A stretch of 37,051 nucleotides of DNA from an uncultured Bacteroidales bacterium (GTDB lineage: Bacteria; Bacteroidota; Bacteroidia; Bacteroidales; P3): NCBI GenBank assembly GCA_900318665.1, contig ONLQ01000018.1:1-37051 (forward strand). The letters are read 5' to 3'. The position numbers and the translations under genes were made by a program. The notes under the pieces are model-generated. The model had not been told where the DNA came from, ran no database searches, and saw nothing but the letters and a program-made list of their open reading frames with translations. Each line of letters begins with the position of its first letter. Position 1 is the stretch's first letter. Positions 26,520-33,992 of the stretch are shown here, one piece after another.

Positions 26520-27950
26520 ATGAATAAGCGCATACTGCGTCTTGCTCTGCCCAATATCATTACCAATATCACGGTCCCTCTTCTGGGCATGGTCGATATG
26601 GTAGTGGTGGGCCATCTGAGTGCTTCTCATATTGGCGCTATCACTATAGGTTCCAGCATCTTCAACCTTATCTATTGGAATTTTGGATTCCTACGCATGG
26701 GCACCAGCGGTTTCACCGCTCAGGCCTATGGGGCGCAGGATTTCAAGGAGTCGGTGCGCATCTTTGTCCGTTCCATTGCTGTGGCGTTCTCCATTGCTCT
26801 GCTGCTCCTTGTGTTGCAATGGCCTATATCGCAACTTTCACTTGCCATATTTGAAGGTAGCGACGAGGTGCTGCAAATGGCTCTAACTTATTTCTTTATC
26901 CGCATTTGGGCGGCACCTGCCACATTGGGTAACTATGCCGTAAAGGGTTGGTTTATAGGTATGCAGGACTCTAAGACGCCCATGTGGATTGCCATAATGC
27001 TCAATATAGTCAACATCGTTTGCAGCCTGCTGTTCGTCATGGTGTTCCATTGGGACATTGCGGGTGTGGCGTTGGGAACGGTCATTGCGCAGTATAGCGG
27101 TTTCGTGGTGGGTGTCACGCTGGTTTTTGTCCGCAGGGGCCGACTTTTCCGTGCCTATGCCGATGGCGTGGTGCGGCTCGACAGCGAGGGTAGGGTAGTG
27201 GTGTCGGGTGATGCCTCGTCAATTGTTTGGCGTCAGATAATTTCCGATTCGCTCCATTGGCGCGAGATGCGACGTTTCTTCAAGGTCAACGCCGACATCT
27301 TCCTGCGCACGGTGTGTCTCTCGCTTGTGTTCACCTTCATCACTGCCGCCAGCGGTCGCATTAGCGACGATGTGCTGGCCATCGACGCCTTGCTCTTGCA
27401 GTTCTTCATGCTATTCTCCTATATCATGGATGGTTTTGCCTATGCTGGCGAGTCGCTGGTGGGGCGATATATCGGAGCGCGTGATGGTGCAAGTCTGCGG
27501 CTTTCGGTGCGGTTGCTGCTTTTGTGGGGGGTAGGACTGACCGTTGTCTTTACGGTTCTTTATGCCTTGTTTGGCGAGCAGTTTTTACGCCTCTTTTCCA
27601 GCGACAACGACCTTATTGCCGCCTCACGACAGTATCTCTTCTGGGTGCTGATTATACCGGTATGCGGATTTGCTGCCTTCCTTTTCGACGGCATCTTCGT
27701 AGGAGCAACTGCCAGCAAGGTCATGCGCAACAGCATGTTCGTTGCCACTATATCCTTTTTCGTGGTCTATTTCGGAGGCAAATATCTATGGCAGCAGATG
27801 TTCCAATCTTCTGCTGACGGCACCCTTTCCGCTCTTTCAGCAGCCGTACAAAACAATATCCTCTGGACCGCCTTCATGGTCTATCTAATAATGCGCGGCC
27901 TGCTACAAGCCGTCGCCCTAAAGCGCTCGGTCTATTCGCAGGCCGCATGA
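26520..27950 (+). CDS. MATE-family multidrug/toxin efflux transporter
   Basis: This 476-residue protein has the twelve-helix, two-bundle layout of MATE exporters. The start (ILRLALPNIITNITVPLLGMVDMVVVGHLS) is the classic first helix pair, and FGFLRMGTSGFTAQAYGAQD gives the conserved helix 2 loop. The second half opens near VNADIFLRTVCLSLVFTFITAASGR. It exports organic cations or other toxic compounds using an ion gradient. The DinF subgroup is possible. It is translationally close to the polyprenyl synthase gene and ends 18 bases before a convergent minus-strand operon. Confidence 0.9.
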   Translation: MNKRILRLALPNIITNITVPLLGMVDMVVVGHLSASHIGAITIGSSIFNLIYWNFGFLRMGTSGFTAQAYGAQDFKESVRIFVRSIAVAFSIALLLLVLQWPISQLSLAIFEGSDEVLQMALTYFFIRIWAAPATLGNYAVKGWFIGMQDSKTPMWIAIMLNIVNIVCSLLFVMVFHWDIAGVALGTVIAQYSGFVVGVTLVFVRRGRLFRAYADGVVRLDSEGRVVVSGDASSIVWRQIISDSLHWREMRRFFKVNADIFLRTVCLSLVFTFITAASGRISDDVLAIDALLLQFFMLFSYIMDGFAYAGESLVGRYIGARDGASLRLSVRLLLLWGVGLTVVFTVLYALFGEQFLRLFSSDNDLIAASRQYLFWVLIIPVCGFAAFLFDGIFVGATASKVMRNSMFVATISFFVVYFGGKYLWQQMFQSSADGTLSALSAAVQNNILWTAFMVYLIMRGLLQAVALKRSVYSQAA

Positions 27951-27981
27951 TCTTACGTTGTTTGTTTATTAAGATATTTTT
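27950..27981. terminator. Weak hairpin between convergent genes
   Basis: ATCTTA (27950-27955) pairs with TAAGAT (27970-27975) and is followed by ATTTTT. The stem is only six A/T-rich base pairs and overlaps the DUF1810 stop. It could end both converging transcripts, but the evidence is slight. Confidence 0.3.
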
Positions 27982-28454
27982 GGTTCCTTCAACATTTCCA
28001 ATGTCCTACTATCAGATTCATCATTGTAGAATTCTTTTAGTACTTCTCTGAAGATATCATTAGGACAAATAGCATCAAACAACGTCATACATGAACATAA
28101 TTTTATGGAGTCGATTGGCGGTACTATTGTTGTGATTGGTTTTCCTTTATGATTAAGTAACTCTTGGGATATTTCTCTCAATCGTGGCCCCAATATTTTG
28201 TGATTCATGAACATTCTGGCTTCTTCTGCATCAGTAATACCGTAATATGTGGCGAATGTACTATGCCCTAAGCCTTTTAGTTGCGGAAAAATATACCAAA
28301 TCCAATGCGAATCTTTGTGCCCATTTTTGATTTCGGAGAATGCAATATCATATCCAGAGTGTTTATCTGACTGTGCCTCCACAAAACGGTCTAAATTATT
28401 AGATGCTAGTATCGTCCGCTGTTTTTCCTCAAATAATTCTTTAAAGATAGTCAT
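27969..28454 (-). CDS. DUF1810 family protein
   Basis: This 161-residue protein shows the DUF1810 pattern from residue about 20: LDRFVEAQSDKHSGYDIAFSEI, then NGHKDSHWIWYIFPQLKGLGHS, YYGITDAEEARMFMNHKILGPRL, and a Met-Thr-Leu-Phe-Asp run at the end. The family is made of small, helical, widely transferred proteins of unknown biochemical role. Base composition is more AT-rich than the genes upstream in the operon. It is the last gene of the five-gene minus-strand unit, 45 bases after the 123-residue gene. A role linked to ADP-ribose chemistry is suggested only by its neighbours. Confidence 0.85.
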   Translation of the reverse strand: MTIFKELFEEKQRTILASNNLDRFVEAQSDKHSGYDIAFSEIKNGHKDSHWIWYIFPQLKGLGHSTFATYYGITDAEEARMFMNHKILGPRLREISQELLNHKGKPITTIVPPIDSIKLCSCMTLFDAICPNDIFREVLKEFYNDESDSRTLEMLKEPKIS

Positions 28455-28499
28455 GGCAAAAAATATATGTGATTATCCTGATTTGATATAGTTTTGTGA

Positions 28500-28871
28500 T
28501 TATTTATTCTTTACCTCCAGTGGTCGGTCTTCTTTTGTCCTTACCGTCATATCAATTGGGTCGGTGTTGTAGGCACCACCTACGGCCGTTTTCAGATAGC
28601 GTGAACTTGATCCGCTGTAGTTGGTCACATCGTTCAGTATCTCTTTGACGGTGGAGTAGTAGTTGTCCATCTCGTCGCCGTGGTCTAACAACACCTCAAT
28701 AAGCCTGTTGCGTGTGACAGCCTTATAGACCTCTATGGTCTGGTTCATGGTTGCGCCCGTTTGTCTTGATACCGATTGCAGGGTCTCTATAATATCAACT
28801 ATAGTATCTTCGTCAATCTCGTCGTAGTGACCGTAGCGCAGACGGCTGTCTTTTCCTCTGTATGGGTTCAT
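28500..28871 (-). CDS. Hypothetical 123-residue acidic helical protein
   Basis: No family is recognised. The protein is acidic and mainly helical (DEIDEDTIVDIIETLQSVSRQTG, then TMNQTIEVYKAVTRNRLIEVLL and DEMDNYYSTVKEIL), with a flexible Ser/Gly-rich tail. There is no signal peptide, membrane segment or obvious metal site. It lies 23 bases after the ADP-ribosylglycohydrolase gene and 45 before DUF1810, so it is almost certainly part of the same transcript. A small adaptor or inhibitor would fit the shape but is speculative. Confidence 0.7.
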   Translation of the reverse strand: MNPYRGKDSRLRYGHYDEIDEDTIVDIIETLQSVSRQTGATMNQTIEVYKAVTRNRLIEVLLDHGDEMDNYYSTVKEILNDVTNYSGSSSRYLKTAVGGAYNTDPIDMTVRTKEDRPLEVKNK

Positions 28872-28894
28872 GATTCGTTTGTTTTAATGGTTCT

Positions 28895-30175
28895 TTAACG
28901 ATTGTTCAGCACACCAACAAAACTCTTTGGCAGACAGATGTTGTCGATGGACAATGCCTTTTTGAATAGGGGAGCGATGTCGCGGTCGCGGAAGCCGGCA
29001 ATGCCGCAGCCTATGCGTGTTACGTAGAAGAAATACTCCTGATGCTCCTTGGCGAAAGCGATGAACTCGTCAACGTAGGGCTTGATGGTCACCACGCCAC
29101 CTTGCATGGTGGGTATGGCATAACACTGCCCTTGCAGTCCCACGCCTTGCCCCATGATGGCGCCAAACTTCTCATGTGCTATTCTTGCAGCACCACCGCC
29201 ATGTCTGCCCGCCAGATTGCTGCCAAAGACAAAGATTTCGTCCTCTCGCAACTCCGTTATTCTCTCGGGCGTGAAGTTGGTACGCTCAATGCCGTTATAA
29301 ATTTTGTCGGCAACATCCTCCGTGGAAATATGGACACTATTCTCAGTAGGAATGCCAGCCTCCTTCTCCTTTGGACGCTGATTTGCCTCTACATAGGCAT
29401 CCATCTCATCGTTTATTTCCAGCATCCATTTGGGCAGTTTTGCCTTGGCGTTCTGCACCAGTTCGTCGGGCATCTCTCTGTAGAATGCGTATGCCATCGG
29501 ACCGGCAATGGCCGCCAGTGTGTCGGCGTCGCCTCCCAAGGCAATGGCCAATTTAATGCAATCTACATAATCCTTGCTTTCCAAGAAACATATCAGTGCG
29601 GCGGGAATAGTTTTCTGACAGGTTTCATCAAAATAGTAGTCGGGCTTTATCTCCTCGTATGTCAAGTCTGCCCAGTCGGGATAATATTTTTCGAGGACAT
29701 TCTGGCGGATAAAGGCCTTGTCTTTGCCCTGCATACCATAGAATATGGCGAGGGCTGTGGCCACAGCACCCTTTATGCCCTCAGGGTGGTTGTGGGTTGG
29801 CATGGCGGTCTGCGTTGCAAGGTTGATGCACTCTTCTTCTCTCTTGGACATAAAGCCTGCTGCCGAACACCTCATGCCGCTGCCGTTGCCAAAACTGTTG
29901 TAGGCAGGCTGCAACGAAGGAGCAATAAGCCAATGCCAGAACCTTCCGCCATAGCCACGCCCCATGTCTTCGCGGCAGCGTCGCCTCAGATTCTCCGCCA
30001 TATTGAGCCCATGCAGCAATGCTTCGGCGCAGGCAAAGGTACACACAGTATCATCGGTATAGGTGTTTGCCGGATGTAACAGATTGACAGCGTCGTAATC
30101 TTTGGTTCTGAGACTAAACTCGTAAGTCATACCGCTAATATCGCCAATAGCAGTGCTCAATAATAGGTTCTTCAT
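28895..30175 (-). CDS. ADP-ribosylglycohydrolase fused to a macrodomain-like C-terminal domain
   Basis: The start is ATG at 30175 (MKNLLLSTAIGDISGMTYEF); a longer start at 30250 would run into the preceding gene. The product is 426 residues. Residues 1-285 are a DraG/ARH-type ADP-ribosylglycohydrolase: Asp12 and Glu19, the metal triplet Thr40-Asp41-Asp42 in NTYTDDTVC, GNGSGMRCSAAGF, HNHPEGIKGAVATA, and Gly214-Gly215-Asp216-Ala217-Asp218-Thr219. All ligands for the two Mg ions look intact. Residues about 305-426 are a second domain (DEIFVFGSNLAGRHGGGAA, CYAIPTMQGG, YVTRIGCGIAGF) shared with the neighbouring VWA protein. The N-terminal half should release ADP-ribose from a modified protein or nucleic acid; the C-terminal half may bind the ADP-ribose. 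Confidence 0.88.
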   Translation of the reverse strand: MKNLLLSTAIGDISGMTYEFSLRTKDYDAVNLLHPANTYTDDTVCTFACAEALLHGLNMAENLRRRCREDMGRGYGGRFWHWLIAPSLQPAYNSFGNGSGMRCSAAGFMSKREEECINLATQTAMPTHNHPEGIKGAVATALAIFYGMQGKDKAFIRQNVLEKYYPDWADLTYEEIKPDYYFDETCQKTIPAALICFLESKDYVDCIKLAIALGGDADTLAAIAGPMAYAFYREMPDELVQNAKAKLPKWMLEINDEMDAYVEANQRPKEKEAGIPTENSVHISTEDVADKIYNGIERTNFTPERITELREDEIFVFGSNLAGRHGGGAARIAHEKFGAIMGQGVGLQGQCYAIPTMQGGVVTIKPYVDEFIAFAKEHQEYFFYVTRIGCGIAGFRDRDIAPLFKKALSIDNICLPKSFVGVLNNR

Positions 30176-30200
30176 GATTTCTATAAAAAAAAGGTTATGA

Positions 30201-31286
30201 TTAAATAAGTTCTGACCAAAATTCCTTAGGAAGCCAAATGTTTTCGACATCTACAGCCCCGACAAAAAGAGGTGCAATTTCTGCTACCGAATGTCCTGCC
30301 ACGCCGCAGCCCACGCGCGTTACGAGGAAATTCAGTTCGGGATGTGCCTTGGCAAACAGAATGAAACGCTCAATGTGCATTTGAATCATTCCGTGAGTGG
30401 TCGGTATGGCGTAACTCTGACCTTGCAGTCCTTCGCCTTGTCCCATGATGGCTCCGAATTGTTTTAGTGCCGTCAGCGAGGCTCCACCGGTGTGTGCGCC
30501 TTCGGGATTGCTGCCAAACACGAAGATTTGTCCGGGTTTGAGATATGTGATATGGTCGGGCGTTACGCGATGGGCAAACTCGCTCATTTCTTGGTAGTTC
30601 TTTTTTGATTTGAATATGCCCTTCATCGCGTTAACGAAACTAAAAGAAGGAGCATTATCATTTTCCATACACATACAAGCATTTTCCATACACAGATTAA
30701 CCCTGCTATACATACGTTGTCTTGCCTTGCGTTCGCGTTCCCAAGCCAAATTCATCCCTTCCTCGTTGTCCTCGAAAGACATCATGTTGTTTATCGAGAG
30801 GTCTCTGGCCACTGCCGTCACGTCCTGGTTGGTGCCGATATATGCAAAGTTCCACCCTTTCTCGTTCTGCATCTGCTCCACCAATGCTTTTATAGCGGAA
30901 CCGCTATATTCTTTCGATGCGTTTTCCATTCCGTCGGTAATGATTGTTACCATTACGGTTGCATTTTCTTCGTCTTTGGTCTTGCGTATCATGTCGTTAA
31001 TACCCATGCCCATAGCGTCGTAGAGGGGAGTGCCGCAGCAAGGCTGATAGTCTCTTGTTGTAAGTTCTTTCACTTCATCGACAGGCACGCAGTCATAGAC
31101 ATACGACTTATTGCAGTTGCAGAAGGTCAGCAGCGACACAAAGTGTTCCTGTGTTTCTGCAAATTGCTTCTGTGCCGAGCGGATACCTCCGATGGTCTCG
31201 TTAAATCCGCCTATAGCGGCGTTTCTGATGCTGCTCATTGAACCACTCTTGTCAAGGATGATAAGATTGTAAACTTTTGCTTTCAT
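30201..31286 (-). CDS. VWA-domain protein with macrodomain-like C-terminal domain
   Basis: This 361-residue cytoplasmic protein begins with a von Willebrand A domain (residues 1-200) with a complete metal-dependent adhesion site: Asp12-x-Ser14-x-Ser16 (ILDKSGSMSS), Thr86 (CGTPLYDA) and Asp118 (IITDGMEN). Residues 200-245 are a polar linker with a Cys-rich short duplication. Residues about 247-361 repeat the domain at the end of the ADP-ribosylglycohydrolase next door: GQIFVFGSNPEGAHTGGAS, FGAIMGQGEGLQGQ, YAIPT, LVTRVGCGVAGHS. VWA domains of this type usually assemble protein complexes. The gene follows the regulator gene by 36 bases and precedes the glycohydrolase by 25, suggesting the two work as partners. 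Confidence 0.85.
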   Translation of the reverse strand: MKAKVYNLIILDKSGSMSSIRNAAIGGFNETIGGIRSAQKQFAETQEHFVSLLTFCNCNKSYVYDCVPVDEVKELTTRDYQPCCGTPLYDAMGMGINDMIRKTKDEENATVMVTIITDGMENASKEYSGSAIKALVEQMQNEKGWNFAYIGTNQDVTAVARDLSINNMMSFEDNEEGMNLAWERERKARQRMYSRVNLCMENACMCMENDNAPSFSFVNAMKGIFKSKKNYQEMSEFAHRVTPDHITYLKPGQIFVFGSNPEGAHTGGASLTALKQFGAIMGQGEGLQGQSYAIPTTHGMIQMHIERFILFAKAHPELNFLVTRVGCGVAGHSVAEIAPLFVGAVDVENIWLPKEFWSELI

Positions 31287-31322
31287 TTCTTTATTGGTTT
31301 TAAGTTGTTAATTATGTTTGTT

Positions 31323-32135
31323 TTAAAATTCGATTCTGAATGTTCCGCTTTCCTTCATCTGGTTGTAGCCCTCTTCGTTGAATTCGTATAGTTTGCCTGG
31401 CCTTCCTATTGTAGGGTGGGGAAAGTCGCAACTAAATCCATTTTCACACACAATATTATTATCATCAGGCTCTCCGAATAATGCGTTGATGCTCATTTTC
31501 TTCATTTCTTTGTGTCGGCCAAAGTAACTCGGCTTGCTCATTTGCGGTTCTTCCACCTCTTTGAGAATCCCCGTCTGCAATATTTTTTTATAGAAATTGC
31601 GACGGTCGAAATGTATGCCCAGAATAGCCTCATATAGCCTTTGCAGTTCGGCAATGGTAAATCTCTCGTTCAGCAGACCGAACCCTACAGGCTCGAAATG
31701 TATGTCGCGGCGCAGGCTTTGCATCGCCTGACGGAGTATATAGTCGTGGTCAAAGGCAAGTTGCGGCACCTCCTCTATCGTAAACCAGCGTGCCTTGCTG
31801 GCATCGTCGCCACCCCTTACTTCGGCATGTTGCGCCAGAGTGTAGAACGCTATTGTTACAACACGTTCTCGTGGGTCGCGGTTTACGCCCGAAAAAGTCC
31901 CAAGTTGTTTCAGATAGCGCACCTCCATGCCGGTCTCTTCTTTCAACTCGCGCACAGCACACTGCTCGGCCGTTTCGTCCATGCGCATAAATCCGCCGGG
32001 GAAAGCCCACATACCTTTATATGGTTCAATGCCACGCTCAATCAGTAGCACCTTCAATTCCTTTCCGTCAAAGCCGAAAACCACGCAGTCTGTAGTTACT
32101 GCCGGATGAGGATAGTCATAAGTAAATTTTCCCAT
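31323..32135 (-). CDS. NrtR-type Nudix/winged-helix transcriptional regulator
   Basis: This 270-residue protein has a Nudix domain (residues about 10-140) followed by the winged-helix region typical of NrtR proteins: LLNERFTIAELQRLYEAILG then FDRRNFYKKILQTGIL, residues about 155-200. NrtR proteins sense ADP-ribose or related sugars through a Nudix fold that is often catalytically dead. Here the Nudix box, Gly48-x5-Glu54-x7-Arg62-Glu63-x2-Glu66-Glu67-x-Gly69, is fully intact, so it may hydrolyse ADP-ribose as well as sense it. Some Bacteroides relatives control sugar genes instead. It is the first gene of the minus-strand operon, and matching operator-like repeats lie just upstream, pointing to autoregulation. 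Confidence 0.87.
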   Translation of the reverse strand: MGKFTYDYPHPAVTTDCVVFGFDGKELKVLLIERGIEPYKGMWAFPGGFMRMDETAEQCAVRELKEETGMEVRYLKQLGTFSGVNRDPRERVVTIAFYTLAQHAEVRGGDDASKARWFTIEEVPQLAFDHDYILRQAMQSLRRDIHFEPVGFGLLNERFTIAELQRLYEAILGIHFDRRNFYKKILQTGILKEVEEPQMSKPSYFGRHKEMKKMSINALFGEPDDNNIVCENGFSCDFPHPTIGRPGKLYEFNEEGYNQMKESGTFRIEF

Positions 32136-32152
32136 TTTTTTGATTGTTTTAC

Positions 32153-32173
32153 TTTGTGTATTTCGAACACAAA
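32153..32173. promoter_or_regulatory. Palindromic operator candidate O1
   Basis: TTTGTGT (32153-32159) and ACACAAA (32167-32173) form a perfect seven-base inverted repeat with a seven-base spacer. It overlaps the -7 box and the expected transcription start of the minus-strand operon, which suits a repressor site for the Nudix regulator. Confidence 0.65.
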
Positions 32174-32200
32174 AATATATCTTATTTTCAAACTGGCAAA
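32170..32200 (-). promoter_or_regulatory. Promoter of the Nudix/VWA/ADP-ribosylglycohydrolase operon
   Basis: On the minus strand, TTTG (32200-32197) and TATTTTTG (32177-32170) are separated by 19 bases, a consensus Bacteroidota promoter. The ATG at 32135 is about 35 bases downstream. Confidence 0.78.
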
Positions 32201-32205
32201 ATTAT

Positions 32206-32226
32206 TTTGTGTATTTTTGACATTAA
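32206..32226. promoter_or_regulatory. Second operator-like site O2
   Basis: TTTGTGTATTT is repeated exactly from the palindrome, 53 bases further upstream, and again followed by ACA at the same offset (consensus TTTGTGTATTTnnnACA). The right half is degenerate. The 53-base spacing is about five helical turns, compatible with cooperative binding by two dimers. Confidence 0.5.
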
Positions 32227-32230
32227 ATAC

Positions 32231-32600
32231 ATTAACATATTGTCAATGTGTAGTATAAATATCGAAAAAATATAACCATCTCGCCTCCGTTCCCATGTTT
32301 TTGACGAGTCATAACCCACATTTTCCATCAAAAAAACAATCCGTTTCAACACCAACGGACAGAAAGGCCAAGCATCAGTATGTCACAAAGAAAAACACCG
32401 AAATACAACCTTTTGCCAAACAAAGAAAACTCCGAACAATTCCCGAACAAAGTCCGAAGAAAATACGAACAAAATTACCCGTAAAAAGACATGCCCCGAG
32501 TTCCGAAAAAACCGACTTTTTGATAAAAACACCCCCACAGCCCGCAATATCAAAGAAATCCAATACAATTTCCTTCAGCACATTTGCTTGTTTCTTTCGT
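32231..32600. other. Gene-free stretch between the operon and gcvT
   Basis: Between the divergent promoters lie about 370 bases with no convincing gene. The stretch is A/C-rich on the plus strand, with repeated short words such as CCGAACAA and CCGAA at 32397-32510. An open frame of 110 codons (32295-32627) runs through it, but its product is Lys-, Thr-, Pro- and Ser-rich with no domain, and the frame overlaps the gcvT promoter. It may be decayed DNA or an untranslated regulatory stretch. Confidence 0.5.
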
Positions 32601-32616
32601 TTAAACCAAATTTTTG

Positions 32617-32624
32617 TATATTTG
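32617..32624 (+). promoter_or_regulatory. gcvT: -7 element (TATATTTG) of gcvT
   Basis: TATATTTG lies 56 bases before the ATG at 32681. TTTC at 32595-32598 gives an 18-base spacer for a weak -33 box. Confidence 0.6.
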
Positions 32625-32680
32625 TAGTCTGTAATTTACCGCGAAAAATTATAAATAATTAATAACAAACAATATAAAAG

Positions 32681-33787
32681 ATGAAAACCACTCCGTTTAC
32701 CGAAAATCACATTGCCCTCGGTGCCAAGATGGCCGAGTTTGCAGGTTACAACATGCCCATTCAGTATGATGGTCTCACCGTCGAGCACCACAACGTTCGC
32801 AACAATGTTGGTGTTTTTGATGTCAGCCACATGGGCGAGTTCCGCGCCAAAGGCCCTATCGCTAAGAAATTCTTGCAGTATTGCACTGTCAATGACGTCG
32901 ATACACTGACTGACGGCAAGGTTCAGTACACCTGCCTTCCCAATGGCAATGGCGGTATCGTCGATGATATGCTCGTCTATCGCATCAGCGAGGAAGAGTT
33001 CTTCATGGTCCCCAACGCTGCCAATATCGACAAGGACTGGAACTGGATGAGCCAAATCGCCGACAAGATGGGCATGGAACTTGGCAAAGATTTCATGAAC
33101 GAGAGCGAGCAGTGGGCTCAGTTAGCAGTCCAGGGCCCCAACGCACTCAAAGCCATGCAGAAACTCACCGACAAGAACGTCGTTGATATGGAATACTACA
33201 CCTTCCAGATTCTCACCTTCGCTGGCGTTGATGGCGTTATCTTCTCCACCACGGGCTACACTGGTGCTGGCGGATGCGAAATCTACATCCCCGTTGCTCA
33301 TGCACAGAAAGTCTGGAACGCTGTTTTCGAGGCTGGTAAAGAGTTTGACATGAAGCCTGCTGGTCTTGGCTGCCGCGACACCCTGCGTCTCGAAAAAGGT
33401 TTCTGCCTCTATGGCCACGAGATTGACGACACCATCAGTCCTCTCGAAGGCGGTCTTGGTTGGATTACCAAACTGAAAGCCGACAACAACGTCTTCATCA
33501 ACAAGGAACTCATCCTTGCTCAGAAAGCCGCTGGCGTGAAACGCAAAATCGCCGGTTTCGAAATGATAGACCGTGGTATTGCCCGCAACGGCTACGAGGT
33601 TTGCGACGCCCAAGGCAACAAGATTGGCGAGGTGCGCAGCGGAAGCCCCAGCCCCAGCACTGGCAAGAACATCGGCACCGCCCTGCTCAAGGCCGAATAT
33701 GCCAAGGCAGGCACCGAAATCTACATCAAAATCCGCGAGAAACTCCTCAAGGCCATCACCGTCAAGATGCCTTTCTACGAGGGTTAA
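32681..33787 (+). CDS. gcvT: Glycine cleavage system T protein (aminomethyltransferase)
   Basis: This 368-residue protein transfers the methylene group from the aminomethyl-lipoyl arm of H-protein to tetrahydrofolate, releasing ammonia. The N-terminal TPFTENHIALGAKMAEFAGY is the classic start, followed by NVGVFDVSHMGEFRAKGP with the catalytic Asp, and YTCLPNGNGGIVDDMLVYRI. The C-terminal barrel includes GLGCRDTLRLEKGFCLYGHE and GEVRSGSPSPSTGKNIGTAL. Codons are strongly C-biased, as in abundant proteins. gcvP and gcvH are not in the window. It has its own promoter and a strong terminator, so it is a single-gene unit. Confidence 0.96.
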   Translation: MKTTPFTENHIALGAKMAEFAGYNMPIQYDGLTVEHHNVRNNVGVFDVSHMGEFRAKGPIAKKFLQYCTVNDVDTLTDGKVQYTCLPNGNGGIVDDMLVYRISEEEFFMVPNAANIDKDWNWMSQIADKMGMELGKDFMNESEQWAQLAVQGPNALKAMQKLTDKNVVDMEYYTFQILTFAGVDGVIFSTTGYTGAGGCEIYIPVAHAQKVWNAVFEAGKEFDMKPAGLGCRDTLRLEKGFCLYGHEIDDTISPLEGGLGWITKLKADNNVFINKELILAQKAAGVKRKIAGFEMIDRGIARNGYEVCDAQGNKIGEVRSGSPSPSTGKNIGTALLKAEYAKAGTEIYIKIREKLLKAITVKMPFYEG

Positions 33788-33828
33788 TCGGACCGCGGGC
33801 GTCCCCGTCCGCAACCAAAGTAATCAAC

Positions 33829-33868
33829 AACCCCACACAAGCCGCAAGGCAAGTGTGGGGTTTCTTTT
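33829..33868 (+). terminator. Strong Rho-independent terminator of gcvT
   Basis: AACCCCACAC (33829-33838) pairs perfectly with GTGTGGGGTT (33853-33862). The interior AAGCCGCAAGGCAA adds a GCC/GGC pairing, and TCTTTT follows. Confidence 0.95.
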
Positions 33869-33992
33869 ATCCCCAGCCCACACTCCATCCCGACACACTC
33901 TGCTGTCAGTAACCATCGCCATATAAACCGCCACCACACCTCCAATCTAATCATCATCCTTTTTTCATTTAACAAAATCCACAAAAAGTTAG

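Noticed and set aside
29042-30079. 345-codon plus-strand frame opposite the ADP-ribosylglycohydrolase
   Set aside because: The minus-strand protein has all catalytic motifs; the antisense product is Cys/His-rich noise.
32295-32627. 110-codon plus-strand frame between the operon and gcvT
   Set aside because: Low-complexity Lys/Thr/Pro/Ser product, no family, and it runs over the gcvT promoter.
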